Shown here piece after piece: positions 30,886 to 43,700 of a DNA stretch of 64,000 nt (position 1 is its first letter; each line of letters opens with the position of its first letter). The position numbers and the translations under genes are program-made. The stretch lies in the NCBI RefSeq assembly GCF_037893015.1, contig NC_133660.1, positions 161,628,937 to 161,692,936 of the forward strand, written 5' to 3'. Source of the stretch: Macrotis lagotis. Lineage: Eukaryota > Chordata > Mammalia > Peramelemorphia > Peramelidae. Below the pieces are notes generated by a model, which saw nothing but the letters and a program-made list of their open reading frames with translations, ran no database searches and had not been told where the DNA came from.

Positions 30886-32169
30886 GAAAAACCCCAAGAA
30901 TTTTCTCTAAGTTAACAAAATTAGTGCTCTTACATAACAGAAACTATTCTTTAGACCATGACCTCCTGTTAAATTCCAAATTGTTCAGTTGTATACTGAT
31001 TTACTACACATGTGCCAGTGATCAATGAACAATGAAATTTCCTCCTTCTCCCAAATGCCTTAACACTTTATTGAAGATATTGCCAGAAAATATAATCTGA
31101 ACAATGGTACATGAATACTGTATATACTGTATATATCCCTTACTCTTGGTTTGAAATTAAACTGAAATTTCCCCAATTATTGGACTATGATGCAGACCAA
31201 TTCCTGTCAGATTAGTTGATGAGATTCGAACAGCTGTGCCCATAATGCCTGTCATTGTCTTCAAAAGATGCTCTGAGTGAATTACAATTAAATTATAGAG
31301 CTGTCAAAGAGGGCTATAATTATAGCATTTATTCACTGTATTTACAAGGCCAGATATACATAAAAGGAAATAGAAGTTAAATGTACTCAAAATTCTACCC
31401 TACATCACTTACTCAGCAGGAAATTTGTATCAGAGGGGACAAGGGGAAGAAGAGTTCATTATCATGCAAAAAGTATGCTTATTATAACAATAATGCCTTG
31501 TGTTTTCAAAAGCCTTCCATTCAAGAAGTTCCAAGCACTCTCTAGACATCATCTGGTGGCAATTCACTGCTTTTTTTTTTTAAATAAATGGAAAGAGAAG
31601 GCATAGAGGTTAATGTGACTCACCCACAAAGGGAACCAAGGGATGAAATGGGATCAGAAGCAGGAGCTAAAAAACAAGCCTGGCCAAAGAGGCAAAAGTT
31701 CTTGGCCCTATTCTCAACTCTGAAGATATGTTCATCTATTCTGCTATTTTCATCAGACTCTCATTTCAGAGGTTTGATAATTGCTTTCAGTCCTCCTCCA
31801 AAAAATGACAGAAATAATGGATGAATATTCTCATTTGTCTGAATATTCTTGTTAGAAAACTCTGGGCTCACATCAGTAAAACAGAACCACTGGAAGACCA
31901 ATACAATTGCCTTACTCTCTTGACTGTGGTGATTTACATTAAAAACTAAGAACTTTGACTTCATTCAATAAAATTTGTAGTATAATTTTATCATATGTCT
32001 TTGGGTAAAGAACACTTTATTGGTTGCCGAGAGTTGAAATCAAGTTCAGATATGATACCCTAACAGAGTTTATTGCAATCTGGAAAGCCTTAACATATCT
32101 GAATGGAAATGGCTTCCAAATTCCTTCAGTTTTAAAAAATAATAAATATCTTTCTCTAGGTGTTTAAGC
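30886..32169. other. Repeat-poor stretch
   Basis: No interspersed repeat was recognised over 1.28 kb, which is unusual in this window. It holds the candidate regulatory block at 31190-31380. The open frames (31588-31824 plus, 31761-31964 minus) show no domain. Confidence 0.5.
31190..31380. promoter_or_regulatory. Candidate conserved non-coding element
   Basis: Several factor-like motifs sit close together: an E-box-like CAGCTGTG near 31230, ATTACAATTAAATTAT near 31281, and the near-palindrome CTATAATTATAG (31313-31324). The block is repeat-free. This is pattern impression only; conservation is unknown. Confidence 0.25.
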
Positions 32170-32425
32170 AACCCATCAACAAATATTTATTGAACATCTA
32201 CTGTGTTAGATGTTATGAGGGGATACAAAGAAGTTGACAATCTTTTCCTTCAAGGGGATTACAATCTACTTATAGTCATAAGAGGTAGACACACTACAAA
32301 TTCGCTAACAATGAACCATGTTTTTGATAAATAAGAAGTAGATAGTACAGACAATAACTGCATTAGGAAATCAGATGGGAGAAAGAATTTAAATTGGGCC
32401 TTGAAGAATGACCACAATCATATAA
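32170..32425 (+). mobile_element. Family B repeat
   Basis: 'caaatatttattgaacatct', 'ggggatacaaagaagttgac', 'tcaaggggattacaatctac' and 'aaattgggccttgaagaatg' follow the family order. Confidence 0.65.
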
Positions 32426-32639
32426 AGAAAATATTGAAAGATATCAGAACTCTGAAAAACACAATGGCAATCTTGACTTAACCAGGATGACCCTAAGACA
32501 AGCCCCCTATTTATTACAAGAAAGATGGTAAATGATTAGTTGTGAAATAAAGTATGTGTTGGTTATGTTGGTTTGTTTGACTTAGCATTCATAATCTGCT
32601 GGAGGATTTTGCTGGGAGTCTGAAGGAGGAAAAGTTGGT

Positions 32640-33170
32640 CAGTCAGTCAATAAACACTTAGCAAAAATTTATATGAGGCGCTATGCTAATAAGGTTAAAA
32701 AGAAAAGCAAAAGATCGTCTTTAATTTCAAGGAATTCATAGTCTAATGGGGAATCAACTTAAAAGCACATGGAAATACAGATATATATATATATAAATAA
32801 TATAAATATAATATAAATATATAAAATATATAAAGGATAAGTTGAAAATAATTCATAGAAAGAAGGCACTAGAATTAAGTTGGGTCAAGAAAGACTTTTT
32901 TATAGTAGGTAAGATTTTTAGCTGAGACTTGAAGAAAGCAGATTCAGGCAGCAATGAAGAAGGGGAGTGCTCCAGCCATGGGGGACAGACCATAACAATG
33001 TCTAAAGATAGGGGATGGAAGACAGGTTGAGGCACTAAAAGGAGGCAAGTATCACTGGAGTGCAGAATAGGTATGTAATAGAGGAGTGTAAGGTATAAGA
33101 AGATTGGAAAGATGATGGGGTAGGTTATAAAGGGCCTTGAATGTCACTGGAATATAATCACACTTTAAGA
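32640..33170 (+). mobile_element. Family B repeat, long copy
   Basis: Runs from 'cagtcaataaacacttagca' through 'attcatagtctaatggggaa', 'aaggcactagaattaagttg', 'gctgagacttgaagaaagca' and 'ggttataaagggccttgaat'. An AT microsatellite (32781-32830) interrupts it. The minus 60-codon frame is chance. Confidence 0.7.
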
Positions 33171-33594
33171 AGGAAAAGTGAATAAAAAAATTTTATTCTG
33201 AAAGGAAGAAAGAGGTAGGTTTAGTCTGAGTGTTTAGCCATTGATGTTGTTTCTTTGTTTCCTTGTTCTTCTCATATTCCCCTTTTTTCTAAATGTGTCC
33301 AAAAATGATGTGGGCTTTTCATTCCTCTTCAAGTCCATCTAAGTAAATACATGAAGATATATTTTATTTGACAATTTAAAAAATTTATTACAAAAATGAC
33401 AATTTTATAATTCTAATGCTGTTTTTTATTAGTGGAAGGGATCATATATTAAAACAGGGAGTCTCTTTTGGGGAGTATATATTCAGTACTTTGTCACTCT
33501 GAATTCTGGGGACAAGCCAGGAAATTCTAGGATTATCTTTCTGATAATTCAGTTCAGTTTTTGTATCATTCTTCCCTATATAAGTTTCCTGATG
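33171..33594. other. No feature recognised
   Basis: AT-rich; nothing supported. Confidence 0.5.
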
Positions 33595-33611
33595 GACTCC
33601 TCTACTTATTT

Positions 33612-33773
33612 TTTTTTATTTTTTATTTTTTAGGTTTTTAGAAGGCAAATGAGGTTAAGTGGATTGCCCAAGGCCACGCAGCTAGATAATTATTAAGTGT
33701 CTGAAACCGGATTTGAACCCAGGTACTCAACTGCAAGGCTGGTGCTTTATCCACTACGCCACCTAGCTGCCCT
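33612..33773 (-). mobile_element. Family A SINE
   Basis: A 17-bp duplication with one mismatch (gactcctctacttattt at 33595-33611; gactcttctacttattt at 33774-33790). Long T/ATTTT tail. Five bases of the 'ctcctgactcca' segment are lost. Confidence 0.95.
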
Positions 33774-33790
33774 GACTCTTCTACTTATTT

Positions 33791-34607
33791 AGTATTCCAG
33801 TTTAAGGGCTGGCCTTTGTAGGGTCCCAGATGCAGAAGTTTTTAAGAGATAGAAGAATAGCTCAGAAACTCTCACAACTTCTTATATCATGAACTAAGAA
33901 ATGGTGATGAAATAGACTAAGGAATGTTTAATTTTTTTTTGAAATGAGCAATTAAAGAGTATCAGAAGGAACAGCAATTAGAGATTTTCTGTTTATTCAC
34001 TAAAGCAATGGGATTAACATTGGAGGGGCAGGAAATTGCAGTTGTTCAAAATAGAATCGGCTATCCGAGAAAAAGACTTGTTTTCAGACCCTGGAAGTCT
34101 TCAGAAACAAGATGAGAATCAATCAGGGACATTGCAGAGGCGATTCATGAAGCAAATAAACTAGATAACTTCTAATATTGCTTCCAACTTGGAAGCAATG
34201 TAATCATAAGGAAGATCATTCCTCATATCTAGGCTAAAATAGAAGAGGTCAAGGACATTGGAAAACTACTGAGTGAGGAAATGTATTGGGGGATTCATTT
34301 AGCTATTAGAATTAAAAGACAGGTTTCAGTCCTTATACTACCACTTACCTGTCTGAAGCTCAGTTTTCCTTTTCTATAAGTGGAAATAATAAATAGTTGT
34401 ATTATCCAGCTAATGAGTGTTATACAAAATTAGATACTTTCTATAATATACTGTAGAAATGTCTGGGGAAAGTGTTAGCTGTACTCTATAGAAATCTATC
34501 AATAGAAATCTACCTATTGCTCATTCTGCCATCTGAAATAGGGACTACTTTGCTCAGAAAGTAAGAAGTAAAAGAGATCTCGATTTAAATGGTTCTTGAT
34601 GCTTAAT
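33791..34607. other. Mostly unrecognised, weak MIR piece
   Basis: 34290-34450 (+) has a CORE-SINE-like order ('ctcagttttccttttctata'). No gene. Confidence 0.45.
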
Positions 34608-34960
34608 ATTTCAATCCAATAAACATTTATTAGGTTAGTGTTAAGTACTGAGGATTAGAAAAAGAGGAAAAAAAAGCAGTCCCTGATCTCAAAAAGCTTA
34701 CAATCTAATGGAGGAGATGACATGTAAATAAATATATACACAAAGCAAGTTACAAAGGGGAAAAATAGGAAATAACAGATGGAAGGTGCTAGAGTGAAGT
34801 AGGGTTGAGGAAGGTAAGGAGGGAGAACCTTTCTGGCATGGGAGATAATCAGAGAGAATGCCTAGAGCTCAGAAATCAAGTGACTAGTTTCTGGAAGAGT
34901 CAGAGGATCAATATCAGTGGATTGAAGAGTATTTGCATGGTCAATGACCAAATATTTGAA
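34608..34960 (+). mobile_element. Family B repeat
   Basis: 'ccaataaacatttattaggt', 'tacaatctaatggaggagat', 'ggaaggtgctagagtgaagt' and 'gagaatgcctagagctcaga' follow the family order. Confidence 0.7.
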
Positions 34961-35902
34961 TTTTTAAAGAATTGGTGTTTTCTCATCTTTAAAAACTGGA
35001 TAACAATGATACCTCTATTTTCTAAGCGAGGAGATAAGAAGGAAAATTTGTTTTTTAAACCTTAAAGCACTCTATAAATTTCATCTATTATTGTTTGAGA
35101 AGAGGATGAGTTGAAAGTGAGAAAGTCAGATATTGGGAGATAGAGATCTTTCCTATTTTGTAGCTTCAGGGAAATATAATATGATTTTGTGGTGTTGGGA
35201 AGGAAGAGGGCTTTAAAGCACCCACCTATCTGGGCTGTTTATCTATGGACCCAATGACTGTCACCATCTGGAATTTAATGAGGGGAGGTTGAGGGGCAGC
35301 AGACTGAGCAATAAAGAAGGGATTACACTTTTTTGCTGTTTGTAATTCATTTTGTCTGTCTTACCTGAGAAGATAACTTATAAAATACGTAGTAAAGATT
35401 TGATTCCTTAAGACTGAGAAATTTTCTAAAAACATCAAATAAAAACACAAATGCTCTAAGTAGTTTGTAAGGATCCTTCCATCCTCTGGGAAGTACACCT
35501 GATGACCACCATCTGTCAAGTTTTGTGGTGTGCATATTTAAGGAGGCAGGAGGGAGACACAAAGGAGATTTCTTTGTTGACTTGATCAAAGCCTCTTCTA
35601 TTATTTTTCTTATAAAATACAAATTTAAGTAGAGGGTGTAGACTGCTAACAGGACCACTCTCTTCTCTGCTGTTTACCCAGAGAGGCAAAATTGCCTTTC
35701 TTTGTATCTCTCAGTCTTAGTAAGAACTACAGTATTAGCCATGTAGACTGTTCAGAGGTGATAGAAAGGAAAACTAACTCCATTCATTTGGATCTCACCA
35801 ACTCAGTATTTGTGAAAATTAAGACAGGACCTGGGCTAAAGTTTCCTCTTATATGCTGAGTCACAAGAAAGGGTTTGAAACCTAGGTCTACTATTGATCA
35901 GT
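34961..35902. other. No gene recognised
   Basis: 34970-35080 may be a CORE-SINE 3' piece. A 103-codon minus frame (35347-35658) lies in repeat-free DNA but shows no domain, no splice-bounded exon structure and no start context worth calling. Confidence 0.45.
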
Positions 35903-36590
35903 CAAAAGGCATTTATTAATGTGTCTTACAAGCACTGAAAATACAAGGCAAGAATGAAACAATCCAGCTTTCAGGGAGTTCATATTCACAGCAGGGAAAC
36001 AACATAAAAAAATGGGTGTACACAAAATGAATTTCCTGTCACTTTTGGGGTGGGGAGGGGATCAAGATAGGCTTCAAGTAGAAGGTATCCACAGAGAAGA
36101 GTTTTGAAAAGAACATGAATTCCAAGATGCAGAGGTGAGTGTGGAAAACAGTCCAAAGACATGAAAGTGAGAGTTGGAGTTTTCCATGCAAGTTTGAGGG
36201 ACCATCATGTGAAAGGAGAGTAATCTATAATAAGATTGGAAATAGAAGTTGGGGCCCAGTAAAAGTTAAGGGCTTTAAAACCTAAACCAGAGGACTTCTA
36301 TTGGGTCACAGTGGCAATTGGAAGTCACTGAAGTTTGTTGAGTAGGAAAGTGACATGGTTAAACTTGATCTTTAGGAAAATCCTTTTAGCAACTGTGTGG
36401 AAGATAGATTGGAGAATAAAGAGATTCCAAGCAAGGAGATCAATTAGGAGGCCTTTATAGCAGCCCAGGTGAGAGGAGATGGAGGGTCTTGTGAATAGAA
36501 AAAAGATAAATAAAAGAGATATTGTGGTGGTGGAAATGACAAGATTTGACAACTGTTTATATATGTGGGTTGAGGGAGCATTAGGATTTG
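35903..36590 (+). mobile_element. Family B repeat, longest copy
   Basis: Goes from 'aaaggcatttattaatgtgt' through 'ttcagggagttcatattcac', 'gataggcttcaagtagaagg', 'ttgagtaggaaagtgacatg' and 'tttatagcagcccaggtgag'. The later part preserves a region missing from most copies. Confidence 0.7.
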
Positions 36591-36744
36591 ACTGACTATA
36601 GACTGTGAGCAAGTCGCTATATCTAGGATTCTTTGCCCATAAAAAAAATGGGAAGGTCAGATTACAAAATCTCTAAGGTCATGTCCTGCTCTGAATCCTG
36701 TGAAATCTATATTCTAAATGCATCCTTACACTATCCACTTGGGG

Positions 36745-36880
36745 AAAATTTCCTAATTTGCAAATGAATAGTATAAACAAGATTCAAAGAACCATGTTCC
36801 TGTCTGCAAAACCTATATTTGCATATAAACAATTGATGTGCTAATTAGAAATCATTCTTCCCTAGTCATTAAAGCTGGGT
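36745..36880. promoter_or_regulatory. Candidate enhancer: POU, SOX and homeodomain sites
   Basis: Within 32 bases lie an octamer ATTTGCAT (36817-36824), a SOX-like AAACAATTG (36827-36835) and a homeodomain site CTAATTAG (36841-36848). A further ATTTGCAAAT-like half lies near 36756. The octamer and SOX site are spaced 2 bases apart. The block lies between two family B repeats and is itself repeat-free. Binding and conservation are untested. Confidence 0.35.
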
Positions 36881-36934
36881 CCTTAAGGAAGCTTTCCTTG
36901 CAATAGCCTGTTATCCTATTTTTAAATGACTATA

Positions 36935-37300
36935 TTTATTCCTTCATTCCTTTTACAAATTCTATTGACTACTTACCGTGAACAAGGCCCTATGAATAAG
37001 ACCCAGTCTCTGCTCTCAAATAAATGTATACTCTAGTCAGGGAAATAGGACATTTGTACAAATAACAGGATAAAGGGTAGAATATTAAAGTGCTTCTCCA
37101 ATGCTATGGAGTACAGAGGAGGAGGCTTTCAGCCAGAAAAAAATCAAGAGAAGAGTTCAGAGAGGAAGCAACATTGGACCTAGGCATTAACATGTGTAGG
37201 ATTTCAATAGGCAGAAATCAGGGGAAGTTAATGTGGGGCAGGAAGAAAGTAGAAGACGAAGAGAATGGCAGAGGCAAAAACAGTCATACCAGTCTGGAAT
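36935..37300 (+). mobile_element. Family B repeat
   Basis: 'cttaccgtgaacaaggccct', 'gataaagggtagaatattaa' and 'agaggaagcaacattggacc' fit the family. The 70-codon frame is chance. Confidence 0.6.
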
Positions 37301-37599
37301 AGGAATTCTTAGCCTAGAATCAATAGACAGCTATAGATATGGGGATCTGGAGAAAAATTTTTAGATATCTGTTAACTTTTTTGAAAAAATTATTTGGATA
37401 ATTTATTTAAATATAACTGATTTCCTTTGTAATGTTAGGAATTTTATTTTATGCATTTAAAAACATTATTCTGAGGTTGTTCTCTAGATTTCATCAGGCT
37501 GCCAGAGGTCCATACCACAAAAAAAAAATTACCCCTAATGTAGAGAATGAGGTACTAATGAGGAAGTAGATGTAGATAAAGCCAAGAAGGTCTGTAGGT

Positions 37600-37810
37600 C
37601 AGTTGATGGTTAATTAACACTTACTATCTTCTAAGGACTATAACAAGCAATGGGGATATGAAGAAAGTCATATTGTTGTTGCTCTCAGGGAGCTTCCATT
37701 CTAATAGGTGAGACCACAATTAAATCACCAAGTTCAAATAAGATATATACAGTGTAAATAGAAGGTAAACTCAGAGAGGAATACAGCAGAATTTAGGGAA
37801 GCTTTGATGC
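37600..37810 (+). mobile_element. Family B repeat
   Basis: 'taattaacacttactatctt', 'agggagcttccattctaata' and 'gtaaactcagagaggaatac' follow the 5' half. It ends at the foldback element. Confidence 0.65.
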
Positions 37811-37812
37811 AG

Positions 37813-38532
37813 AGGAAAGATGAAGAGAATTGTGAATGTAACAAAGAAAATTGAGTGGAGATGTAAATTGATCACCACCTACTCTTGAGATGTAAACTGA
37901 CTAGAAAGTAGAGAATTCTGATTGTAACAGAAACAACTGTAATCTTAAAGGCTGCTTGGGTGGAGACCCTACCCATTCTTGATGTAAGATTGATTGTTTA
38001 ACGTAAAATTTGTATCCTGACATCCTTAGGTGTTACTTAATTCCTGGTCTAGTAAGAGAAAGGGAGTTCACTTTTTGCTCTCTGGATGAGAGGCAAGACA
38101 TAAAAACCTGAACTGGACCCTCTCCCTGCCCCCCTCCCCCTCCCCCCCCCCAGCCCTTCCTTTGTCTTGAAAGCTTTTTTTTTTTTAGGTTTTTGCAAGG
38201 TAATGGGGTTAAGTGGCTTGCCGAAGACCATACAAGCTAGGTAATTATTAAGTGTCTGAGGCCGGATTTGAACTCAGGTCGTCCTGACTCTAAGACTGGA
38301 CCACCTAGCCACCTCTCTTGTAACCTTTTAAATAAATTTTTGTTTTATTTCCACCCTTGCTTTCCTGAGTCTGAATAACGATTCCTCATAGGCAGAATTA
38401 AACTCAAGTGAGCCAGCCCCCTAGATCATAATTCTCTACTTCTAGTCAATTTACATTTCAAGAGTAGGTCTTAGTCAATGTATATCTCCACCCAATTTTC
38501 TTTGTTACATTCACAATTCTCTTTATCTTTCC
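37813..38532. repeat. Foldback element with about 110-bp inverted arms
   Basis: Left arm 37813-37922 is the reverse complement of 38425-38532, about 88% identical by eye with one gap. The roughly 500-base centre has an LTR-like order: ACATAAAAACC (TATA-like, 38098), a C-rich stretch (38120-38153) and AAATAAA (38330). A SINE interrupts it. No transposase frame. The arms end without a clear target duplication. It could be a non-autonomous inverted-repeat element, or a solo LTR bracketed by an inverted duplication. Confidence 0.75.
38175..38315 (-). mobile_element. Family A SINE in the foldback element
   Basis: Flanks 'tcttgaaagcttt' and 'tcttgtaaccttt' give an imperfect duplication. The B-box region is intact, but 'ccagggccggtgctctatcc' is deleted. 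Confidence 0.9.
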
Positions 38533-39329
38533 CCTGATTAGCTTAAGTTTTGAGGGAAAAAGGCAAATGAAGAGACAGAGAGATGGAGGTGAGGGGACAG
38601 CGAAATGGGGGACATTCAATGAAAACAACAGTGTCCTGTAGTTGGATCAGAGAATGCATAGAAGAGTGACAAATGAAAATTTCTGAGAAATAGAGTTTAT
38701 GGGTAATTAATAATCAATTTAGCAATTATGGCTAGTGAATCATCAATAAATTGAAGTCTAGGGAACCAAAAGACTCATCCCTTCTGCAGAAAATTGGATA
38801 CTTAAAAGTCTTTGGAAAAGAGAATATCCTGAGAGTGGAAATCAATACCAATTGGTCAATAATCACTGAGGGAGTGAACATATTAATGAGGAGGTGGGGG
38901 AAAAGTTTGCAACTCCTTCTGCTGAGGACATGACCTGATCATGAGACTCAGCTCTATCCTGTGTTCTAGACAAAAGAATCCATCCACTAGACCACTCTGG
39001 TTAGTTTTACCCTTTATAAGCAGGGTCACCTTAAAGATTCCAAGGACAGGGGCTTATTTCCTAAATGCAAGAAATCATCTAGACTGGATTCTGTTTATAA
39101 GATCTTCTAGTAGGTCAGGGTTCCATACAAGGTCAAGAAGCAGGTATCCTGCAGATTTAAGCAATCTCATCTATCAGCAATGTCCTTTACAGATGCTGAA
39201 TAACCTATAGGAGTTGGTTTCTGAAGGAGGAAATAACCTGAAATGAGAAATGAAAAAATAAGGGAAAATCTTAATCCTAATTTAATAATTGGTAATTAAT
39301 GTAAGAGAAAAATATTATTTTTCTCTGAA
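38533..39329. other. No feature recognised
   Basis: Open frames of 60 and 89 codons (38751-38933, 38941-39210) show no domain. Confidence 0.45.
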
Positions 39330-40700
39330 GGGAGTAAAATATGAGAAGACTGGAAAGGAAGAAGTAGAGCAGGTTTTGAGAACTTTAAATGCCATGAAGA
39401 GTTTTTGTCTGATGTGGGAGAAGACAAGGTCAGACCTGCAATTTAGAAAAATCATGCTTGGAGATGAGAGAAGGATGGATTGGAACAAGGTGCAAAACCA
39501 TATGTAAGGGAACAGCTAGGTGGTGCAGTGGATAGAGCACCAGCCCTGGAGTCAGGAGGACCTGAGTTCAAATATGGCCTCAGACACTTATTACCTAGCT
39601 GTGTGGCCTTGGGCAAGCTACTTCACCCCATTGCCTTGCAAAAACCTAAAAAAACCCCAACAACATATGTAAGCAACATCAGTTGAAGCTAGCTTAAAAT
39701 TTAGGATCTTCTATGAACTAAGGATCTTAAATTTCAATTGATAGGCAAGAAGAAACAGTGAAATATTACTAAGCAGGGAAGTGACAATCAAAATTATATT
39801 CTAGGAAGACTGAACTGGCAGGAGTATTCACTAAACGATTGGAGGAGAGATATGTTGAAAGTAAGAAGATTGGTTAAAGAAGCCATTGCAACAGTACAAG
39901 TGCGAAGCAAATAAAAGCCCAAACCAGGGTGGTATACAGGGAATAGAAAGGAGAGGAAAAAATAGAATAGACAATACAGTGATTGATTAGAAGTGAGGGA
40001 TAATGCAGTAAGAGAAACCAAAGAGGATTCTGAAGATGAAAGTCTAGATGACTGAGAGAACAGTGAAAAATAAATAGAAATAGGAAAAAAGGCCAGGAAA
40101 GGATAGGTTTGTGAAGGGTAGGGAGGGGAAGGATGAGGAATTAATTTTTGGCAAGAGGTTATTTCATTTTTGTTTTTCCATAGTTAAAACATTACACAAT
40201 ACCTTACAATAGTATATGTTTTACCAAATGATTCTTCTGTTGAATTTTAGGATCTAATAGGTTAGTCAAGTGAGCATGTTCAGTAGGCAGCTGAAACTGG
40301 AGGTCTGGAGCTTGGTAGAAGAGATGGGAAATCATTAACATAGAAGAGATAATAGTAACTGTAGTAATAAACATGGTTGCCAAAGCAGAAAAATTTGGAG
40401 AGAAAGGAGCTAAGGCAGAACTTTCAGTGATTCCTCCATTTAGGGGATAGAAGAAAGAAATGTCACTGGAATAGACAAAGAAGGAATGAGTAGGAAAGTA
40501 TGAGTAGAATCAGTAGAGTATGATGTTGAGAAAGTCAGACCATTGGAAATGTCTACATGAAGTACCAAATATTGCAGACAGGTCAAAGAGTTTGACAATT
40601 AAAATAAAGGTAACTGAATTTAGTGACTAAGGTATCACTGATGGCCTTAGAGGAAGCAGTTTCAGTATGATTTAAACCAGAATTTAAGGGAGCAAAAGAG
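39330..40700 (+). mobile_element. Family B repeat array, split by a SINE
   Basis: 'agaagactggaaaggaagaa', 'ttgagaactttaaatgccat', 'gtcagacctgcaatttagaa' (39430), 'aagccattgcaacagtacaa' (39881), then 'gagcatgttcagtaggcagc' (40272) and 'gtcagaccattggaaatgtc' (40534). It preserves the most 3' part of family B in the window. Confidence 0.65.
39510..39655 (+). mobile_element. Family A SINE
   Basis: Flanks share catatgtaag (about 39499 and 39664). Inserted in the family B repeat. Confidence 0.94.
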
Positions 40701-43700
40701 TAAGGATCAGTGAAAAGATGGAGACAGAAAGAATAGGCTGCTCTTTCCAAAAGTTTGGCAGTGAAAGGAAGGAGAAAGAATGGTTACACAAGGGGAGTAG
40801 GGTTGAAGGAAGGAATTTTTGTGTGAGCAAATAAAGGGAAATTTTAGTATATTTGTATTTAAAAGGAAGGAGTCTTACCGTATTTGAAAGTAATAAAACT
40901 GAATTTCTTTTTTCAAAATCTACAATTCATACTGAAATTCATACATGGTATTGAAGCAAGTCTTCTCAAATTCTTTATTTCTAAAACTAAACCCTAATAA
41001 CTTGGGCAAATACATAGACAGCCTTCCAACGAACTAAGAGACAAATGCCAGCCAGAACCTAATCTCTGACTCATGAACTTTGGATAAGGGGCGGAGGCAA
41101 GCAAGGAGTGTTTTGATTATGTCTAGACTGAGTACCTATGAGAGGTGGGAGATGCTGTTGGGAGACTGTTAGGAGCTTTGTGCGATTAGAGATTAGTATC
41201 TCATTAATTTCAACACTCCAAAGTAAATTGCTGAATAGGAGAAGAATAATTAAATATGAAGAACTTTCCAGGGGCAACTATAATCTAGAAGTAAAGATGA
41301 AAGAAGTTTTCTAGGATAATTTTCAGGAAAGATACACAAGTGACAGTAATTATTTTTTATATTTAGAGTAGAGGAGTCTGTCTCAGTGAGATAAGGAGTC
41401 ATTATGTATGCCTCTATACTATGTAGGTCCTCCTGCCTAAAGCCACCAATTCCATTTGTTTTAAATGTATTCCAGTTGGTGAATTTGAGCAAAGAGAAAG
41501 TAAAATGGCCTAAAGAACACTTCTCTACCTCCAGGTGTATGAAAGGGGATGAAGTTTTTAAAAAGAATGGGAGAAAAAAGACTCTGAAGAATTAGAATCC
41601 CTGAACTGCTTAAATCAAGAAGGTTCAAGATGCAAAGACAAATTCAGGGAGAAGGACGATAAATCCCAGAATTTAGAAAAGGAGAAAGTTAAACAGAAAT
41701 GATTTTGTTATTGAGTTTCTAGTACTGCCCAGGGGATAGGATATCTCCAGTGGTTGGCAACACATTTATCCTGATTAGCCCAATAGTATCAGTAGGTGTG
41801 AACTCAACCAGCTATGCCCCAAGGATCTAAGTCATTTGAATCTCAGAATCACTGAAGTCTCAAGTATCAACCCATAGGACAAGCTTCACTGACTGACCAC
41901 CTGGCATCTGTAAGCCTTTCTGATGTATTAAAGCTAGTGGCTTACTTACCAGCTTCCGAAGCATGAACAGACAAATGGAGTTCACTCTAACCCACCATCT
42001 TGCAATCCCACTTCCTTTTCCTGGAACTAGGAAATGCACATAAACTACTGAACTAAGCTAAACACAAAAGATCGTGAAACATGTAAAGGGAATAATCAGA
42101 GTTAGCTACTGCAAAAACAATAGCCAAGAGAAGACATTCATTGGTTAGGTACCACTCCTCTCCCCTCATCCCCCCAATCATTTCATCCTAGATCAGTGCT
42201 TCAGACCAGTTTCCTTCTCAGTCAGGAAAAGTCATTATTTCCATTGTGTCCCCAAAGGTTAATGAAGAGGTATTTTCATTTATGACTCTGTGGATTTGGT
42301 CAGCTAGAATTACCAGTGCCTGATGACAAAGTCCCCTGTATCTGAACCCACAAGATGGCAAATTAGACTTACAGAGATAACATGTATTCTTAAGGTCCAG
42401 CCCAAAGAATCTATCACCCTCCCAACTCATCTTATTATATATCATACTTGGAAATAAATGGAGCAGACACACCAAGCTAGCGCATACATAACTCTTAGCT
42501 GAAGTTCCTTTTTTTTTCATTATGAAATGAAAGGCATAACACAACTCATGAAATCAAGAGGATAAATAAAGAAACCAAGCCAAAAAAAAGCAATCTTACC
42601 AGGAAAACTATGCTATGATGTGATGGAGGTACTATATAACCACTTATATACCAAATAAACAACATTGACAAGTCTCCATAATGAAATATAATGGACAGCA
42701 ATATAAGCAAACATTCAAATGTAAATAAATCTTTTAAGGGTAGGAAGATATTTCTATAATTATGGAGAAAAATATGAAATGTCTTTTATTATTGATCACT
42801 TGTATTGTCATTGAACCATTTCTCTTATTAATATTGCAGCCAGAAGGAATCAGGATGTCTCTGCGATATTAGGTGGCAGGTCTTTCTGATTCCAGAGTTA
42901 GAAGACTCTCATTATGGGGTGTAGAAACTCTTATTAAGAAATTTAGTATTTTATTGTTTTGACAATATAAAATTCTAGAAAATGATGATTGAATACCTCC
43001 AAACTTAACAATACTATGAAAAGTAAAAAGAGGAAAGAACACATCACACTTCAGCATAGTCATGAAGTTATTCTTTTCAATTGAATAATTCATGTTCATA
43101 AACAGCAGCCATAATCACAACAAGAAGTATCACACTGTTAAAGAGACAGAACCATCTATTATTAAAAAGAAAAAAATTAAAAATACCATAAATCATGATG
43201 ATGTAATAATCTCCCATTGATTCTGCTATTAAAAATGGATTCTAAAAAATGGAAAACTGCCACACAATGTCTCTATCATCCTGTCTTAGGTAATTGAAGC
43301 AATGTGGTATAGTAGCAATAGTCATTAAAATACTTTTGTCTTTTGTTTCTTTTTAGCTGCCTGAGCTTAGACATAATTCAACAGATATTTATTCAGCTAC
43401 CATGTTGAAAGAATTGAGAGAATGTTTCCCTTTTTTTTTATTTACCTGCAAAATGAAGACTCCAGACTAGATAATCTCTAAAGTTGCTTTCTAATTTATT
43501 AATCTGTGGATACAGATGATCTGGAGAATTTATTATGGAAAAATCTATTTCACCTACTTTAAGAGTCATGCCATGTAAATGTCATATAAACACTATATAA
43601 AACAAATTTTTTAAGCTAAAAAAACTCCAACTCCAACCTTTCTCCCAAATCACCTAAAATGGGATCAGTGGGTCCTTCTCACTGGTTTTTATCAGTGACT

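Noticed and set aside
42218..42544. 108-codon minus frame in repeat-poor DNA
   Set aside because: Not recognised, and no acceptor/donor or poly(A) context to support it.
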